Below the pieces are notes generated by a model. It was not told where the DNA came from. It saw nothing but the letters and a program-made list of their open reading frames with translations, and ran no database searches. From IMG/VR virus record IMGVR_UViG_3300009158_000034, positions 107,005 through 171,004 of that record: a stretch of DNA of 64,000 nucleotides; one strand, 5' to 3'. Shown here in pieces: positions 8,459-15,432 of the stretch (its first letter is position 1; the number at the start of each line of letters is the position of its first letter). Source of the DNA: a virus. Both the position numbers and the translations under genes were made by a program.

Positions 8459-8716
8459 TTACGCAAATTCGTAGAATTTAACAGTAGGATCCAACTTTTG
8501 TAGTTCTTTTGCAGCCTGTGACAATGCACGATGCTTGGCCTGAACCTGACTACGGGGCAGTTCACCGTCACAGGTCAAGTTCTCAGGGCTGAGGTCGCTG
8601 TCCAGACAAGCAGCAACTACCTGACGACCTTTAGCAGTCTGTATCTCATACTGAGGACCTTTGAACAATTTGTTCCATTTGTTCTTTTGATCAATGTATT
8701 TTTGCAATGCTGACAT
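8459..8716 (-). CDS. Hypothetical protein, 85 aa
   Basis: A soluble, basic, helix-rich protein without a motif I know. Transcribed from the iterated early-type promoter at 8750-8778 together with the 28-residue membrane protein downstream. Confidence 0.68.
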   Translation of the reverse strand: MSALQKYIDQKNKWNKLFKGPQYEIQTAKGRQVVAACLDSDLSPENLTCDGELPRSQVQAKHRALSQAAKELQKLDPTVKFYEFA

Positions 8717-8749
8717 AATTAACTCCGTTTGTTGACTGTCTAAGCCTCT

Positions 8750-8778
8750 ATTATAGACCCAAAACCATTTAATGTCAA
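8750..8778 (-). promoter_or_regulatory. Sigma70-like promoter, iterated early type, copy 3
   Basis: Minus strand TTGACA (8773-8778), 17 bases, TATAAT (8750-8755); the spacer is identical to copies 1 and 2 except for its last base or two. Confidence 0.88.
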
Positions 8779-8780
8779 CC

Positions 8781-9572
8781 TTACGGGGCTAGCCCTTCCC
8801 TAGTTTTTGCACGTTTTACATTCGCATAAAGTACAACTTGAGTTGGAACCGGTGCTAAATATCTCTTTACCCAAGACCTGTAAACACCATATTTAAAATA
8901 TATCCCATTGCCTTCAGTTGTTTTTCCTTTGAAACTATATTTCAAAATTCCATTTGCATAGACTTCAAAAAAGCCATCGTCCAAATTAGACCATTTTGCA
9001 TGGACTTCAATTTTGTTCCAATTTCCAAGTAACTCCTTATCAGTTAGTATGGTTACATATTCTTGTGTTGCACATCTATGGTGTCTATCTATAGTTAGCC
9101 CACCTCGCAATGCTCCCCATCCTGCACTATTTTGAAACATGAATGATGAGCAAGTGGGACTGTCAATAGCCCCATCAATATTATAAAATTGTCCTAAGGT
9201 GACATTGACGGGCCACACATTGATATGGTCTTTGGGTACAAAAATAGACCATCCATACCAGTATTCAGAGTTTGAGTAATTATTTCTATCTGTTGATATC
9301 TCAGAACGTTCCCTACTTCCAACCCTAGATCCAGTTTGACCTTCAATAGAACAATCTCCCCCTGAACATTCTCCGCTTCTGACTTCAAATCTTTCAACCA
9401 TTTTCAATGGTGCAGAGCCCGTTGGATCAGATACTATTTGATATCCGTGCGGTGTTGTACTATTTGATCTAGTGAACTCCTTAAGGTTTCCATGATCAAG
9501 TGAATTAGCGGAATTAGTAGCACAGCCACCAATCAATAATATTAAAATAATTGATATAAAAAGTTTTTTCAT
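8781..9572 (-). CDS. Secreted lipoprotein of the heparin-lyase I-like polysaccharide lyase family
   Basis: A 263-residue protein with a lipoprotein signal: basic start, hydrophobic core and lipobox LIGGC around residue 17. The rest resembles the Polysacc_lyase (heparin lyase I-like) jelly-roll family. Matching features are the ERSEI segment, the WYGWSIFVP strand, the GQFYN strand and the late W-K-EVHAKWS strand. Family members cleave uronic-acid polysaccharides by beta-elimination. The lipid anchor would place it in the host envelope rather than the virion, so it may alter the host surface or capsule, or exclude other phages. It has its own promoter (9600-9628). Family call is from pattern memory; substrate unknown. 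Confidence 0.72.
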   Translation of the reverse strand: MKKLFISIILILLIGGCATNSANSLDHGNLKEFTRSNSTTPHGYQIVSDPTGSAPLKMVERFEVRSGECSGGDCSIEGQTGSRVGSRERSEISTDRNNYSNSEYWYGWSIFVPKDHINVWPVNVTLGQFYNIDGAIDSPTCSSFMFQNSAGWGALRGGLTIDRHHRCATQEYVTILTDKELLGNWNKIEVHAKWSNLDDGFFEVYANGILKYSFKGKTTEGNGIYFKYGVYRSWVKRYLAPVPTQVVLYANVKRAKTREGLAP

Positions 9573-9599
9573 AATAACTACATCAGGAAATAAAAACTT

Positions 9600-9628
9600 A
9601 GTATAGCATTGAATGTATTTATTGTCAA
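9600..9628 (-). promoter_or_regulatory. Sigma70-like promoter for the lipoprotein
   Basis: Minus strand -35 TTGACA (9623-9628), 17-base spacer ending TGC, -10 TATACT (9600-9605). Confidence 0.8.
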
Positions 9629-9634
9629 GGTAGG

Positions 9635-9658
9635 AATGCCCTAAATCAATAGGGCATT
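9635..9658 (-). terminator. Hairpin after the 89-residue gene
   Basis: A nine-base-pair stem AATGCCCTA / TAGGGCATT with a six-base loop lies about 14 bases after the stop at 9672, just before the lipoprotein promoter. The U tract is poor on the minus strand, so termination may be partial. Confidence 0.5.
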
Positions 9659-9671
9659 ATTTGAGTAAGAA

Positions 9672-9941
9672 TTACTTCTTAGGTGTGTTTTGATTTACAA
9701 AAGCATACATCTTTTCAGCAGTGTCCAAAACTTTTTCAAGTCCTGGAAATTCAGGCATGTCTACTTTGGTTATGATCTGACCAGTAGCACTATCCTTGGA
9801 AGCAGTCATCTGCCATCCTGAAAACTTCATATGGAAATCTTCCATGACTAATGATTTAGCCATGTCCAAGATATCTGTACGAATCTCGTAGCCGTTCTTG
9901 TTGAATTTTACTTCGGGTAATTTTGGTGTGAAATCTGACAT
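9672..9941 (-). CDS. Hypothetical protein, 89 aa
   Basis: A soluble mixed helix/strand protein with no known motif. It may be co-expressed with the 81-residue gene upstream; a short gap of 37 bases separates them. Confidence 0.65.
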   Translation of the reverse strand: MSDFTPKLPEVKFNKNGYEIRTDILDMAKSLVMEDFHMKFSGWQMTASKDSATGQIITKVDMPEFPGLEKVLDTAEKMYAFVNQNTPKK

Positions 9942-9978
9942 AATAATCTCCTTGTGTTAATGTCGGTGTGTGAATAGC

Positions 9979-10224
9979 TTATTTTTTCGCAGTCTTTGCC
10001 TTGACTGTTTCATCCTCACCTTGAGAATAAATCGTTTTGTTCATACTGTCAACAGTATAAGACAACATCTCTATTGTATTCTTTGCCATCATCTTTGCAA
10101 AGATCGTTTGGGCATCTATAAAGTCGTTGGCGACCTTATTCAATCTCTCGTCTTTGAAAATCTGATTGGTTGCCATCCTTTTTGAAGTCTGGAACATCTC
10201 TATATAAAAATCTGGTGTAAACAT
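9979..10224 (-). CDS. Hypothetical helical protein, 81 aa
   Basis: An all-helical protein with a Lys-rich C terminus. The pattern (FYIEMFQTSKRM...ANDFIDAQTIFAKMMAKN) faintly recalls short phasin-like proteins, but I cannot support that assignment. Function unknown. Confidence 0.62.
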   Translation of the reverse strand: MFTPDFYIEMFQTSKRMATNQIFKDERLNKVANDFIDAQTIFAKMMAKNTIEMLSYTVDSMNKTIYSQGEDETVKAKTAKK

Positions 10225-10233
10225 AATTATCCT

Positions 10234-10356
10234 TTAAATATCACTTGTCATTAGTTTTTGTGCAGCAGCATATTGTCCTCTACGGGCAAGGTACGATGCT
10301 GCACGGACGCGACCCACTTCTTTTAGAAAATTGTAAATTGATTTAAAGATGTTCAT
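10234..10356 (-). CDS. Small basic protein, 40 aa
   Basis: ATG at 10354-10356. The sequence MNIFKSIYNFLKEVGRVRAA continues into a basic, Ala-rich helix. The coding pattern is convincing and the next gene upstream ends at 10358, leaving one base between. It resembles short DUF1127-like proteins in size and composition; that is only a resemblance. Confidence 0.6.
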   Translation of the reverse strand: MNIFKSIYNFLKEVGRVRAASYLARRGQYAAAQKLMTSDI

Positions 10357-10357
10357 A

Positions 10358-10543
10358 TTACACCATCCAACTCTTATTACGTGCTGAATACAATAATTCA
10401 AATTGACGCTCTAATTGTTCAACTTGTGCGGTACTCGTGGGATTGTGTGATACGATGTATCGTTCTAGTGCTGAACCGTATGACTGGGGTTCACTGAATT
10501 TTTCTAATAGGCTATAAAGATAGCCGGTAAATCGTTTTAACAT
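10358..10543 (-). CDS. DUF3563-like small protein, 61 aa
   Basis: The segment ALERYIVSHNPTSTAQVEQL followed by a Glu/Arg-rich helix resembles DUF3563, a family of short proteobacterial proteins of unknown function. This would be a host-derived small gene. A TATAAATA box at 10595-10602 and an AGGAAA ribosome site precede it. Confidence 0.55.
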   Translation of the reverse strand: MLKRFTGYLYSLLEKFSEPQSYGSALERYIVSHNPTSTAQVEQLERQFELLYSARNKSWMV

Positions 10544-10594
10544 ATATTTTCCTGTGTAAGTGTGTTAAAGAGTTTTATACAGAACTCTTAACTG

Positions 10595-10602
10595 TATTTA
10601 TA
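10595..10602 (-). promoter_or_regulatory. T4-late-promoter-like box TATAAATA
   Basis: An exact match to the T4 late promoter core, about 50 bases upstream of the 61-residue gene. The intervening leader can form a seven-base-pair hairpin (AAGAGTT / AACTCTT). Confidence 0.5.
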
Positions 10603-10800
10603 CTTCCTTATAGATTTCTCTATATTTCTGCATGGCCTTTGCCCTCGCAACAGCTAACCTAACGGTCACATAATCTGATAATGGTTCATCATCAAAATCA
10701 GTAACCTTTTCTTCTACCTTGTGTACTTTAGGACGACTGTATGCACGATGATAATCTTGTTCTCCTGAATCATCATCGTCATCACTATCGTCAAATATAG
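10598..10800 (-). other. Coding-like acidic frame without a canonical start codon
   Basis: This frame encodes about 65 residues: an Asp-rich opening (IFDDSDDDDDSG) and then a helical, basic C terminus (VRLAVARAKAMQKYREIYKE). The composition is protein-like and unlike the other frames, yet there is no in-frame ATG or TTG and only one internal GTG, encoding the last 23 residues. It begins in the +1 frame exactly where the 69-residue secreted protein ends. It may be a truncated gene, a gene using a rare start, a +1 frameshift product, or carry a sequence error. Confidence 0.4.
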
Positions 10801-10802
10801 TA

Positions 10803-11012
10803 TTACTTAGTAGCGGCTTTTGCAGGCTCAGTTTTAGTTGTAGCTTTTTTGTCTTTGACAGTTTTAGAACTTTTGGTAGAGTCCTGTTTGGAACCCTCCT
10901 TTTTCTTAGCCAACTTCATTTCTTCCTTAGCTGGAGCAGCAGGTTTGGCAGGCTCAGTAGCAAAAGCAATAGTTGTAGCCAAAGTAGCGATAAGAATAGC
11001 GAGAATTTTCAT
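10803..11012 (-). CDS. Secreted Lys/Ala-rich protein, 69 aa
   Basis: A clear Sec signal peptide (MKILAILIATLATTIAFA) with a likely cleavage after AFA is followed by about 50 residues that are nearly all Lys, Ala, Thr, Pro and Ser. The mature peptide would be a disordered polycation in the periplasm. AAAGGAA ribosome site. No function known. Confidence 0.7.
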   Translation of the reverse strand: MKILAILIATLATTIAFATEPAKPAAPAKEEMKLAKKKEGSKQDSTKSSKTVKDKKATTKTEPAKAATK

Positions 11013-11029
11013 TTAAGTTTCCTTTAAAG

Positions 11030-11266
11030 TTAATGATATTTATGTTTGATATATTCATCCTTCAATCTACATGGTCCAATACGCTTTTCATCACAATTGG
11101 ATTTTCTCCAATCATAACCAGTGGGCAAATATTGTTCCTGATACGATTCAGTTTTATCCGTTTTCGTAACATCGTAGCATTCAGTTTGATTTTTATCTTG
11201 CATACATATATAACGACCCTCAGGATAAAACCGTTGACAAGATACAAAACTCTTTTCCCATTTACG
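11030..11266 (-). pseudogene. 5'-truncated gene for a Cys-rich protein
   Basis: The frame is open from a TAG at 11267-11269 to the stop at 11030-11032. It reads as a natural Cys-rich protein (SCQRFYPEGRYICMQDKNQ and onward, six cysteines). The only ATG is internal, at 11201-11203, leaving 57 residues and losing conserved-looking sequence. The upstream end abuts the lone plus-strand gene at 11278. I infer that this gene lost its 5' end, including any signal peptide, when that gene was inserted. Alternatively the short product from 11203 is functional. Confidence 0.45.
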
Positions 11267-11277
11267 CTAAATAGTTG

Positions 11278-11766
11278 ATGCAATACATATCTTACCAAGG
11301 AATTTATGACGGAACCAACTTTGAGGATGCTGCTACGCCCAAACAAATAACCAAATCCATGAATGCTGGGTTTAGCACTATGGTAAATGTTTGGCGAATT
11401 AGCGGAAAACTCTATTTAGGTGTTACCCAACCCATAACCGAAGTGACCGAAAAGTATCTACAAGGTCCTAGGTTTTGGTTGAATGCTATGAATACTGATA
11501 TGCAATCATGGATAGTAACTCAACCAATTAAGTCATATCCAAATTACTTTTGGTTTCCTACTGATACAGAAAGTACCCCAGTGACCGCAAGTAATGGAAA
11601 AATTATTACTCCTGGAACAGTTGCTATAAACAACACCAGTGTTATATTTCTGCCTGAGATACAGGATAGAGGAATGTTTAGTACAGTACACCTAAAATGT
11701 TTCGGTGTATGTAGTAACTACTTGTCTTTTATTAAACGAATGCGTAACGAAGGTGAGTGGTATTAA
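11278..11766 (+). CDS. Degenerate glycerophosphodiester-phosphodiesterase-like protein, 162 aa
   Basis: A lone plus-strand gene amid minus-strand genes. The order of motifs recalls a phage/bacterial PLC-like family: YISY-G near the N terminus, a VW-ISGKLYLG segment, an L-AMN segment, YPNYFWF, and IFLPE near the end. In the typical pattern these read DVW...GKFYLGHD, HAKN and so on. Here the catalytic-looking His/Asp positions are replaced (GVT instead of GHD, LNAMN instead of HAKN), so it is probably not a working esterase. Start is ATG 11278; the TTG at 11275 is also possible. No ribosome site is visible. Its stop overlaps the stop of the convergent minus-strand gene. Confidence 0.5.
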   Translation: MQYISYQGIYDGTNFEDAATPKQITKSMNAGFSTMVNVWRISGKLYLGVTQPITEVTEKYLQGPRFWLNAMNTDMQSWIVTQPIKSYPNYFWFPTDTESTPVTASNGKIITPGTVAINNTSVIFLPEIQDRGMFSTVHLKCFGVCSNYLSFIKRMRNEGEWY

Positions 11767-11933
11767 CCACCGCGCCCTGCTCTACGCACAACACTAGCCC
11801 CACCAAATCCTTTACTATTAGCTTTAGGACCTTTACTTTTAGGAGCCTTACCTAATCCAGAATTTGCCATTGCGTTTTTCTTTTTAGCTTCTAATGCCAT
11901 TGCTATTGGATTCTTTTTCTTTTCTTCGGTCAT
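11763..11933 (-). CDS. Small basic Gly/Lys-rich protein, 56 aa
   Basis: ATG at 11931-11933, overlapping the stop of the 129-residue gene by four bases. The product is very basic and disordered, with repeated PKSKGPKANSKGFGG-type sequence and a C-terminal RRAGRGG. I recall close relatives in uncultured myophages. A nucleic-acid-binding role is inference from composition. Confidence 0.68.
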   Translation of the reverse strand: MTEEKKKNPIAMALEAKKKNAMANSGLGKAPKSKGPKANSKGFGGASVVRRAGRGG

Positions 11934-12319
11934 TGTCTTATCCTCACTGATTCTAAATAACTTTCTATATCACCATATAGTGCTAGCATCATTGCTATCT
12001 TACTATCATAAAGTCTGATGAAAGGTTCTTTTGACTCTGCATCCTTATTTACACTAAAATAATATGGACATTTAATTTTCTTATTACATTCAGTTAAAAA
12101 TTTATACCAATTAGTTTTCTTAACTTTAACAGGAAGATCAAAGAATTCTATTTGCGCCTGTCTAAAATTTATATCACCTTGTGGTGTCAGACGCAGGCTA
12201 TCACCTGATTTGGTGAACCACCAATCACTTATGATTGTTTCAAATGGAATATTATTGCTAGGCAGTTGATCCATAACTGCCTTAGTGATAGTGTATTTTA
12301 GTTTTTTTCTGTCACTCAT
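11930..12319 (-). CDS. Hypothetical protein, 129 aa
   Basis: A basic protein with a Trp-rich middle, no recognised motif. It is embedded in a chain of genes from 13.8 kb to 11.8 kb joined by stop/start overlaps. Confidence 0.7.
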   Translation of the reverse strand: MSDRKKLKYTITKAVMDQLPSNNIPFETIISDWWFTKSGDSLRLTPQGDINFRQAQIEFFDLPVKVKKTNWYKFLTECNKKIKCPYYFSVNKDAESKEPFIRLYDSKIAMMLALYGDIESYLESVRIRQ

Positions 12320-12605
12320 CCGGGTACACAGTAGTACCGTTGTTCATAAAAACGACAGTAAACTTATCTGTCTTGAATTGATTGTTTAGTTTACGACAGA
12401 GGTTTCGTGCATGACCAGGATTACTGAAACTTGTTTTCTTATACTTAGGTGTAGCCTCATTGTCTAAGTAATGCTGAGATTTTAAGTTGATAGGTTGTCT
12501 ATCATAGAATACAGCCCATATGCCACTTGCTTCTACAATTTGGTCGCACTTATAGGTAGTTTTATCTACTAGTTCTAATAATACTTTTGGTTGTGTTCTA
12601 CTCAT
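12312..12605 (-). CDS. Hypothetical protein, 97 aa
   Basis: A small mixed alpha/beta protein that may be distantly related to the 101-, 129- and 152-residue neighbours (all basic and Lys/Tyr-rich). It overlaps the next gene by eight bases and shares one base with the one upstream. Function unknown. Confidence 0.7.
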   Translation of the reverse strand: MSRTQPKVLLELVDKTTYKCDQIVEASGIWAVFYDRQPINLKSQHYLDNEATPKYKKTSFSNPGHARNLCRKLNNQFKTDKFTVVFMNNGTTVYPDE

Positions 12606-12805
12606 TAAAATTTACCTCCGATGACTTCTATTTCAATCACTTCGGAAGTGTTCTTCTTTCCTTCAGTAACTTCATAGTGATCTATCAATAATTTAGCCAA
12701 TTCATCACGCAAACTTCTAGCATCTGATAATGGAATTACCACATCTTTACCTTGTCTACCTTCGATAACAGCTACTCTATCAATAAATCTTTTTATATGA
12801 AACAT
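12605..12805 (-). CDS. Hypothetical protein, 66 aa
   Basis: A strand-helix small protein (FHIKRFIDRVAVIEGRQGKD opening, then a helix SDARSLRDELAKLL). It shares single-base overlaps with both neighbours. Function unknown. Confidence 0.68.
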   Translation of the reverse strand: MFHIKRFIDRVAVIEGRQGKDVVIPLSDARSLRDELAKLLIDHYEVTEGKKNTSEVIEIEVIGGKF

Positions 12806-13263
12806 CAGATATTTATCAACTTTTTAGCTTCGTCCTCAGTTTTGTACGGACCCTCATACTCATAACGCTGTATAAAGATGTATTTAGGGCAAAAAACTAC
12901 TGTAGGTTCTTCACTTTGATACATAACATACCATCCTGCCGCATGATAACACTTGCTTTTAGTTGTTTTAGTGAATAAATGTATTTTGCGCTTGATGTCC
13001 AACATAGAATTGTAGACCTTCTTTGTTGTTGGATATTCATTAAAAGGTATTTCTTTTTTAATCTTTTCTGCTTTTGTTTGTTGAAACTCTATGCTAGTTT
13101 GTTTTTTAATAGCACTAGTGTTTTTAAAATGAGTTTTACTGCCGTTGAGTTTTACTTCAAAGCCTGAACCATCAGCAATAACATTTCCTACCTTTGATGT
13201 ACCATCAGTAACAATCCAGAATTGATTCTTAACTACGGGTTTTGCGATTAGTGGTTTTGACAT
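12805..13263 (-). CDS. Hypothetical protein, 152 aa
   Basis: A basic protein with WIVTDGTSKVG opening and a late YHAAGWYVMYQ segment. No family recognised. The start is at 13263, inside the previous gene's last 35 bases. Confidence 0.7.
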   Translation of the reverse strand: MSKPLIAKPVVKNQFWIVTDGTSKVGNVIADGSGFEVKLNGSKTHFKNTSAIKKQTSIEFQQTKAEKIKKEIPFNEYPTTKKVYNSMLDIKRKIHLFTKTTKSKCYHAAGWYVMYQSEEPTVVFCPKYIFIQRYEYEGPYKTEDEAKKLINI

Positions 13264-13534
13264 TTTCTTCCATTTCTATTAATTTTGTAATCTTTTTAAA
13301 ACTACTTTGTTTATCTACTATAACATTATAAGTAGAATTCTCATAACGAATTGGTAAATCTAAATGAATACTGTACTGTGGTCCAATTGTTTCATTGATT
13401 ACAGTATCATTTCCAACTGTACCGACAAATGGAATATTATTCCAGTATCCAAATATCCGTTGACCAAATTCATATTTAGCCACATGGCGATTCTTCTCAA
13501 AATATTCTGCTTGATTCATTTGTAACTTTCCCAA
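13229..13534 (-). CDS. Hypothetical protein, 101 aa
   Basis: A soluble protein of unknown function. The start could also be the internal M at residue 6 (MNQAEYFEKN). Overlaps both neighbours. Confidence 0.65.
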   Translation of the reverse strand: MGKLQMNQAEYFEKNRHVAKYEFGQRIFGYWNNIPFVGTVGNDTVINETIGPQYSIHLDLPIRYENSTYNVIVDKQSSFKKITKLIEMEENVKTTNRKTRS

Positions 13535-13794
13535 GTGTTTTGATCATAATTCCAATGCCGGGTGTCGTAGAAGTCTAATTCAACTTCGTACCCAAACAAT
13601 CCGAGCATTAATCTAGCACCTGCGTGGTCACTTTGGAATGTTAATTGAAACTCTATATTGATGATATGTCCAGTACGATATCCGTTAAACTCCCATGCTT
13701 TGTTCTTTGTGATAGATCCATATTTACTCCACAGGATATTCCAAACTTTATTGGTTCTACGTGGGTTGACTATGTTAAAGTTTAGCTGTATCAT
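13516..13794 (-). CDS. Hypothetical protein, 92 aa
   Basis: I choose the ATG at 13792-13794 (MIQLNFNIVNPRR) because AAAGGA lies five bases upstream. The longer form from 13824 would overlap the previous gene by 50 bases. The sequence is rich in Trp, Tyr and His and looks like a compact beta protein. Function unknown. Confidence 0.68.
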   Translation of the reverse strand: MIQLNFNIVNPRRTNKVWNILWSKYGSITKNKAWEFNGYRTGHIINIEFQLTFQSDHAGARLMLGLFGYEVELDFYDTRHWNYDQNTWESYK

Positions 13795-14014
13795 TTTTTC
13801 CTTTAGGGTTTTGTATCTTAGCATTGATACAAGTACCTTCTAATACTTCAACTTTACCTTGATTAGATTTTTCCGCTATCTCAGTCAAATGAATTTTTTG
13901 TTTATCGACTGAATCTCTGCATCGTTCTTCAATTGTATAATAGGACTGTGCTTGCATGAAATTACAATTGCCATTAAAGCACATAAACAATACAGGTATA
14001 AAAATCTCAATCAT
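13775..14014 (-). CDS. Small exported Cys-containing protein, 79 aa
   Basis: A hydrophobic N terminus (IFIPVLFMCFNGNCNFMQ) is followed by a charged region with two further cysteines (RC near 33, TC near 62). I recall the same layout in short uncharacterised phage proteins. The cysteines could form disulfides in the periplasm. Confidence 0.65.
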   Translation of the reverse strand: MIEIFIPVLFMCFNGNCNFMQAQSYYTIEERCRDSVDKQKIHLTEIAEKSNQGKVEVLEGTCINAKIQNPKGKNDTAKL

Positions 14015-14229
14015 TCTTCGACTCCGTATTCTTTTTTAAGGGCTTCTAATGCTTTGCGAACCTGTTCGGCTACGGGACGATACTTCACAGGGTCTATAGG
14101 GTGATATGTATATTCAAACCCTGACCAAGTTTTGTCACCATCCAACAACTTATCAACCACCGCTAGCATTTGAAATCTAGGATCACACCACATCTTGATT
14201 AGACTGTCGGGCGCTATGGGCGTGTTCAT
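14011..14229 (-). CDS. Hypothetical protein, 72 aa
   Basis: Soluble protein ending LKKEYGVEE, a C terminus similar to the adjacent MNERI paralogues, but the rest differs. Four-base overlaps at both ends. Confidence 0.66.
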   Translation of the reverse strand: MNTPIAPDSLIKMWCDPRFQMLAVVDKLLDGDKTWSGFEYTYHPIDPVKYRPVAEQVRKALEALKKEYGVEE

Positions 14230-14444
14230 TTTTCAACTCCAAAATGTTCTCTAATGTCATCACCCATAGTTCCGCCACCATCCTTTTTCTCACGCAGGAT
14301 ATTATCTACCTTGCTGGCACATTCCTCTACAATCAACTCGGCGAACTTTTCTATACCTTGTCGAGAATAGTCATCAAGTTCGTCCCAACATCCTTGTGCT
14401 GTGAGTCCTGCCTGGTATAAACAATGTTCAATTCGTTCGTTCAT
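14226..14444 (-). CDS. MNERI-family small protein, copy 1 (72 aa)
   Basis: Member of a paralogous family in this window with three shared blocks: an MNERI-X-A-QAGL start, a central EKFAELIVEEC helix and a C-terminal HFGVE. The middle between blocks is variable. Copies lie at 14632, 14883, 15196 and 32748, with a diverged one at 18262. The central Cys is kept in all. Function unknown; the fixed ends and variable core suggest small adaptor-like proteins. Confidence 0.75.
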   Translation of the reverse strand: MNERIEHCLYQAGLTAQGCWDELDDYSRQGIEKFAELIVEECASKVDNILREKKDGGGTMGDDIREHFGVEK

Positions 14445-14635
14445 TTAACTCCCCAGAAAGGTGTGTTGCGAACAAATGGTCGCATAGGCACTAACACCGG
14501 AATCATCAACACTAGAATCCAAACCATTTGAATATATTCTGATTCAGTAAAACGATACACAAAGATATTGAACATACCTACAATAAAGTAGATAAGTCCT
14601 GTATAGAACATATATTGTCCTGGGCTAATCATCAT
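14441..14635 (-). CDS. Small membrane protein, 64 aa, two helices
   Basis: Two hydrophobic segments (about residues 7-25 and 34-52) separated by a short charged loop; the C terminus is short and basic. It sits between two MNERI-family genes with four-base overlaps. No function known. Confidence 0.66.
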   Translation of the reverse strand: MMISPGQYMFYTGLIYFIVGMFNIFVYRFTESEYIQMVWILVLMIPVLVPMRPFVRNTPFWGVK

Positions 14636-14886
14636 TCAACTCCGAAATGTTGTAATAGACCATTCGCACAATCACCAACAGCATCATTATAAGTCAGTTC
14701 ATTTGTATCGGCAACCTCTTTGTCAAGAATCTGCCCTTTACAATGTTCATAACATTCCTTAACAATCAACTCGGCAAACTTTTCAGGACTAAAAGTCTTG
14801 GGCGGGGTAAACGCAAATTGTCCACTGCGTTCTACCGGTGGCTGAATATGTGCCTGTTCAAAAAGTAGTCGAATCTTCTCGTTCAT
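14632..14886 (-). CDS. MNERI-family small protein, copy 2 (84 aa)
   Basis: Starts MNEKIRLLFEQA, has EKFAELIVKEC in the middle and ends LLQHFGVE. The 14-residue insert after the first block makes it longer than copy 1. Four-base overlaps on both sides. Confidence 0.75.
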   Translation of the reverse strand: MNEKIRLLFEQAHIQPPVERSGQFAFTPPKTFSPEKFAELIVKECYEHCKGQILDKEVADTNELTYNDAVGDCANGLLQHFGVE

Positions 14887-15113
14887 TCTTCAACTCCGAA
14901 ATGTTGTTTAATCTCTAGTATAGGATGTAAGTATTCTTCACCGGGTCTGCTCATTCTAACAGTATATGGGGCAATGATATCAATACATTCCTGAACAATC
15001 AACTCGGCGAACTTTTCTATATCTTCTACTGATTCTATCCAGTAAAAACTAAAGTCTTTTTGACTCAAAGATAAACCAGCCTGAATTGCAAGTTGTCGAA
15101 TTCGTTCGTTCAT
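14883..15113 (-). CDS. MNERI-family small protein, copy 3 (76 aa)
   Basis: I start at ATG 15111-15113 (MNERIRQLAIQAGL), matching the other copies. The frame is open further upstream, but that stretch overlaps the 29-residue membrane protein. Central block EKFAELIVQEC, end IKQHFGVEE. Confidence 0.75.
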   Translation of the reverse strand: MNERIRQLAIQAGLSLSQKDFSFYWIESVEDIEKFAELIVQECIDIIAPYTVRMSRPGEEYLHPILEIKQHFGVEE

Positions 15114-15199
15114 TTTAAATATCCCAATCCACCTAACACAAGATAACAGAACACAATGCCAACAATAAAGTGCAGCCAATCACGAACGGTATCTGTCAT
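15110..15199 (-). CDS. Single-pass microprotein, 29 aa
   Basis: ATG at 15197-15199. A short polar start (MTDTVRDWLH) leads into one hydrophobic helix ending GGLGYLK. Both ends overlap neighbouring MNERI genes by about four bases, which supports it being real. Function unknown. Confidence 0.6.
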   Translation of the reverse strand: MTDTVRDWLHFIVGIVFCYLVLGGLGYLK

Positions 15200-15432
15200 T
15201 CTTCAACTCCGAAATGTTTTTTAATCTGGTATTCCACAGAATAGGGGTGTGCCAAATGAAACTTTACCGCAACATCGGCACATTCCCTAACAATCAACTG
15301 GGCGAACTTTTCAATTTTCTCTAAATCTTCTTGTTCCGAGTCTGTCAGGGCATCAATCTTACCCCAGTGATGTAGCAGTAGTGCTGGACCAAGTTTAGCC
15401 TCTAGGGCGAGTTGTTTAATTCGTTCGTTCAT
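15196..15432 (-). CDS. MNERI-family small protein, copy 4 (78 aa)
   Basis: MNERIKQLALEAKL start, EKFAQLIVREC centre, IKKHFGVEE end. Overlaps the small gene upstream by four bases. Confidence 0.75.
   Translation of the reverse strand: MNERIKQLALEAKLGPALLLHHWGKIDALTDSEQEDLEKIEKFAQLIVRECADVAVKFHLAHPYSVEYQIKKHFGVEE

Noticed and set aside
9979-10224. Phasin
   Set aside because: Only helical composition and size match; no convincing family motif.
11062-11346. 94-residue minus-strand frame over the 5' end of the plus-strand gene
   Set aside because: Its sequence is atypical (Val/Leu/Arg/Ile-rich) and a shifted frame in the same region reads as a better Cys-rich protein.
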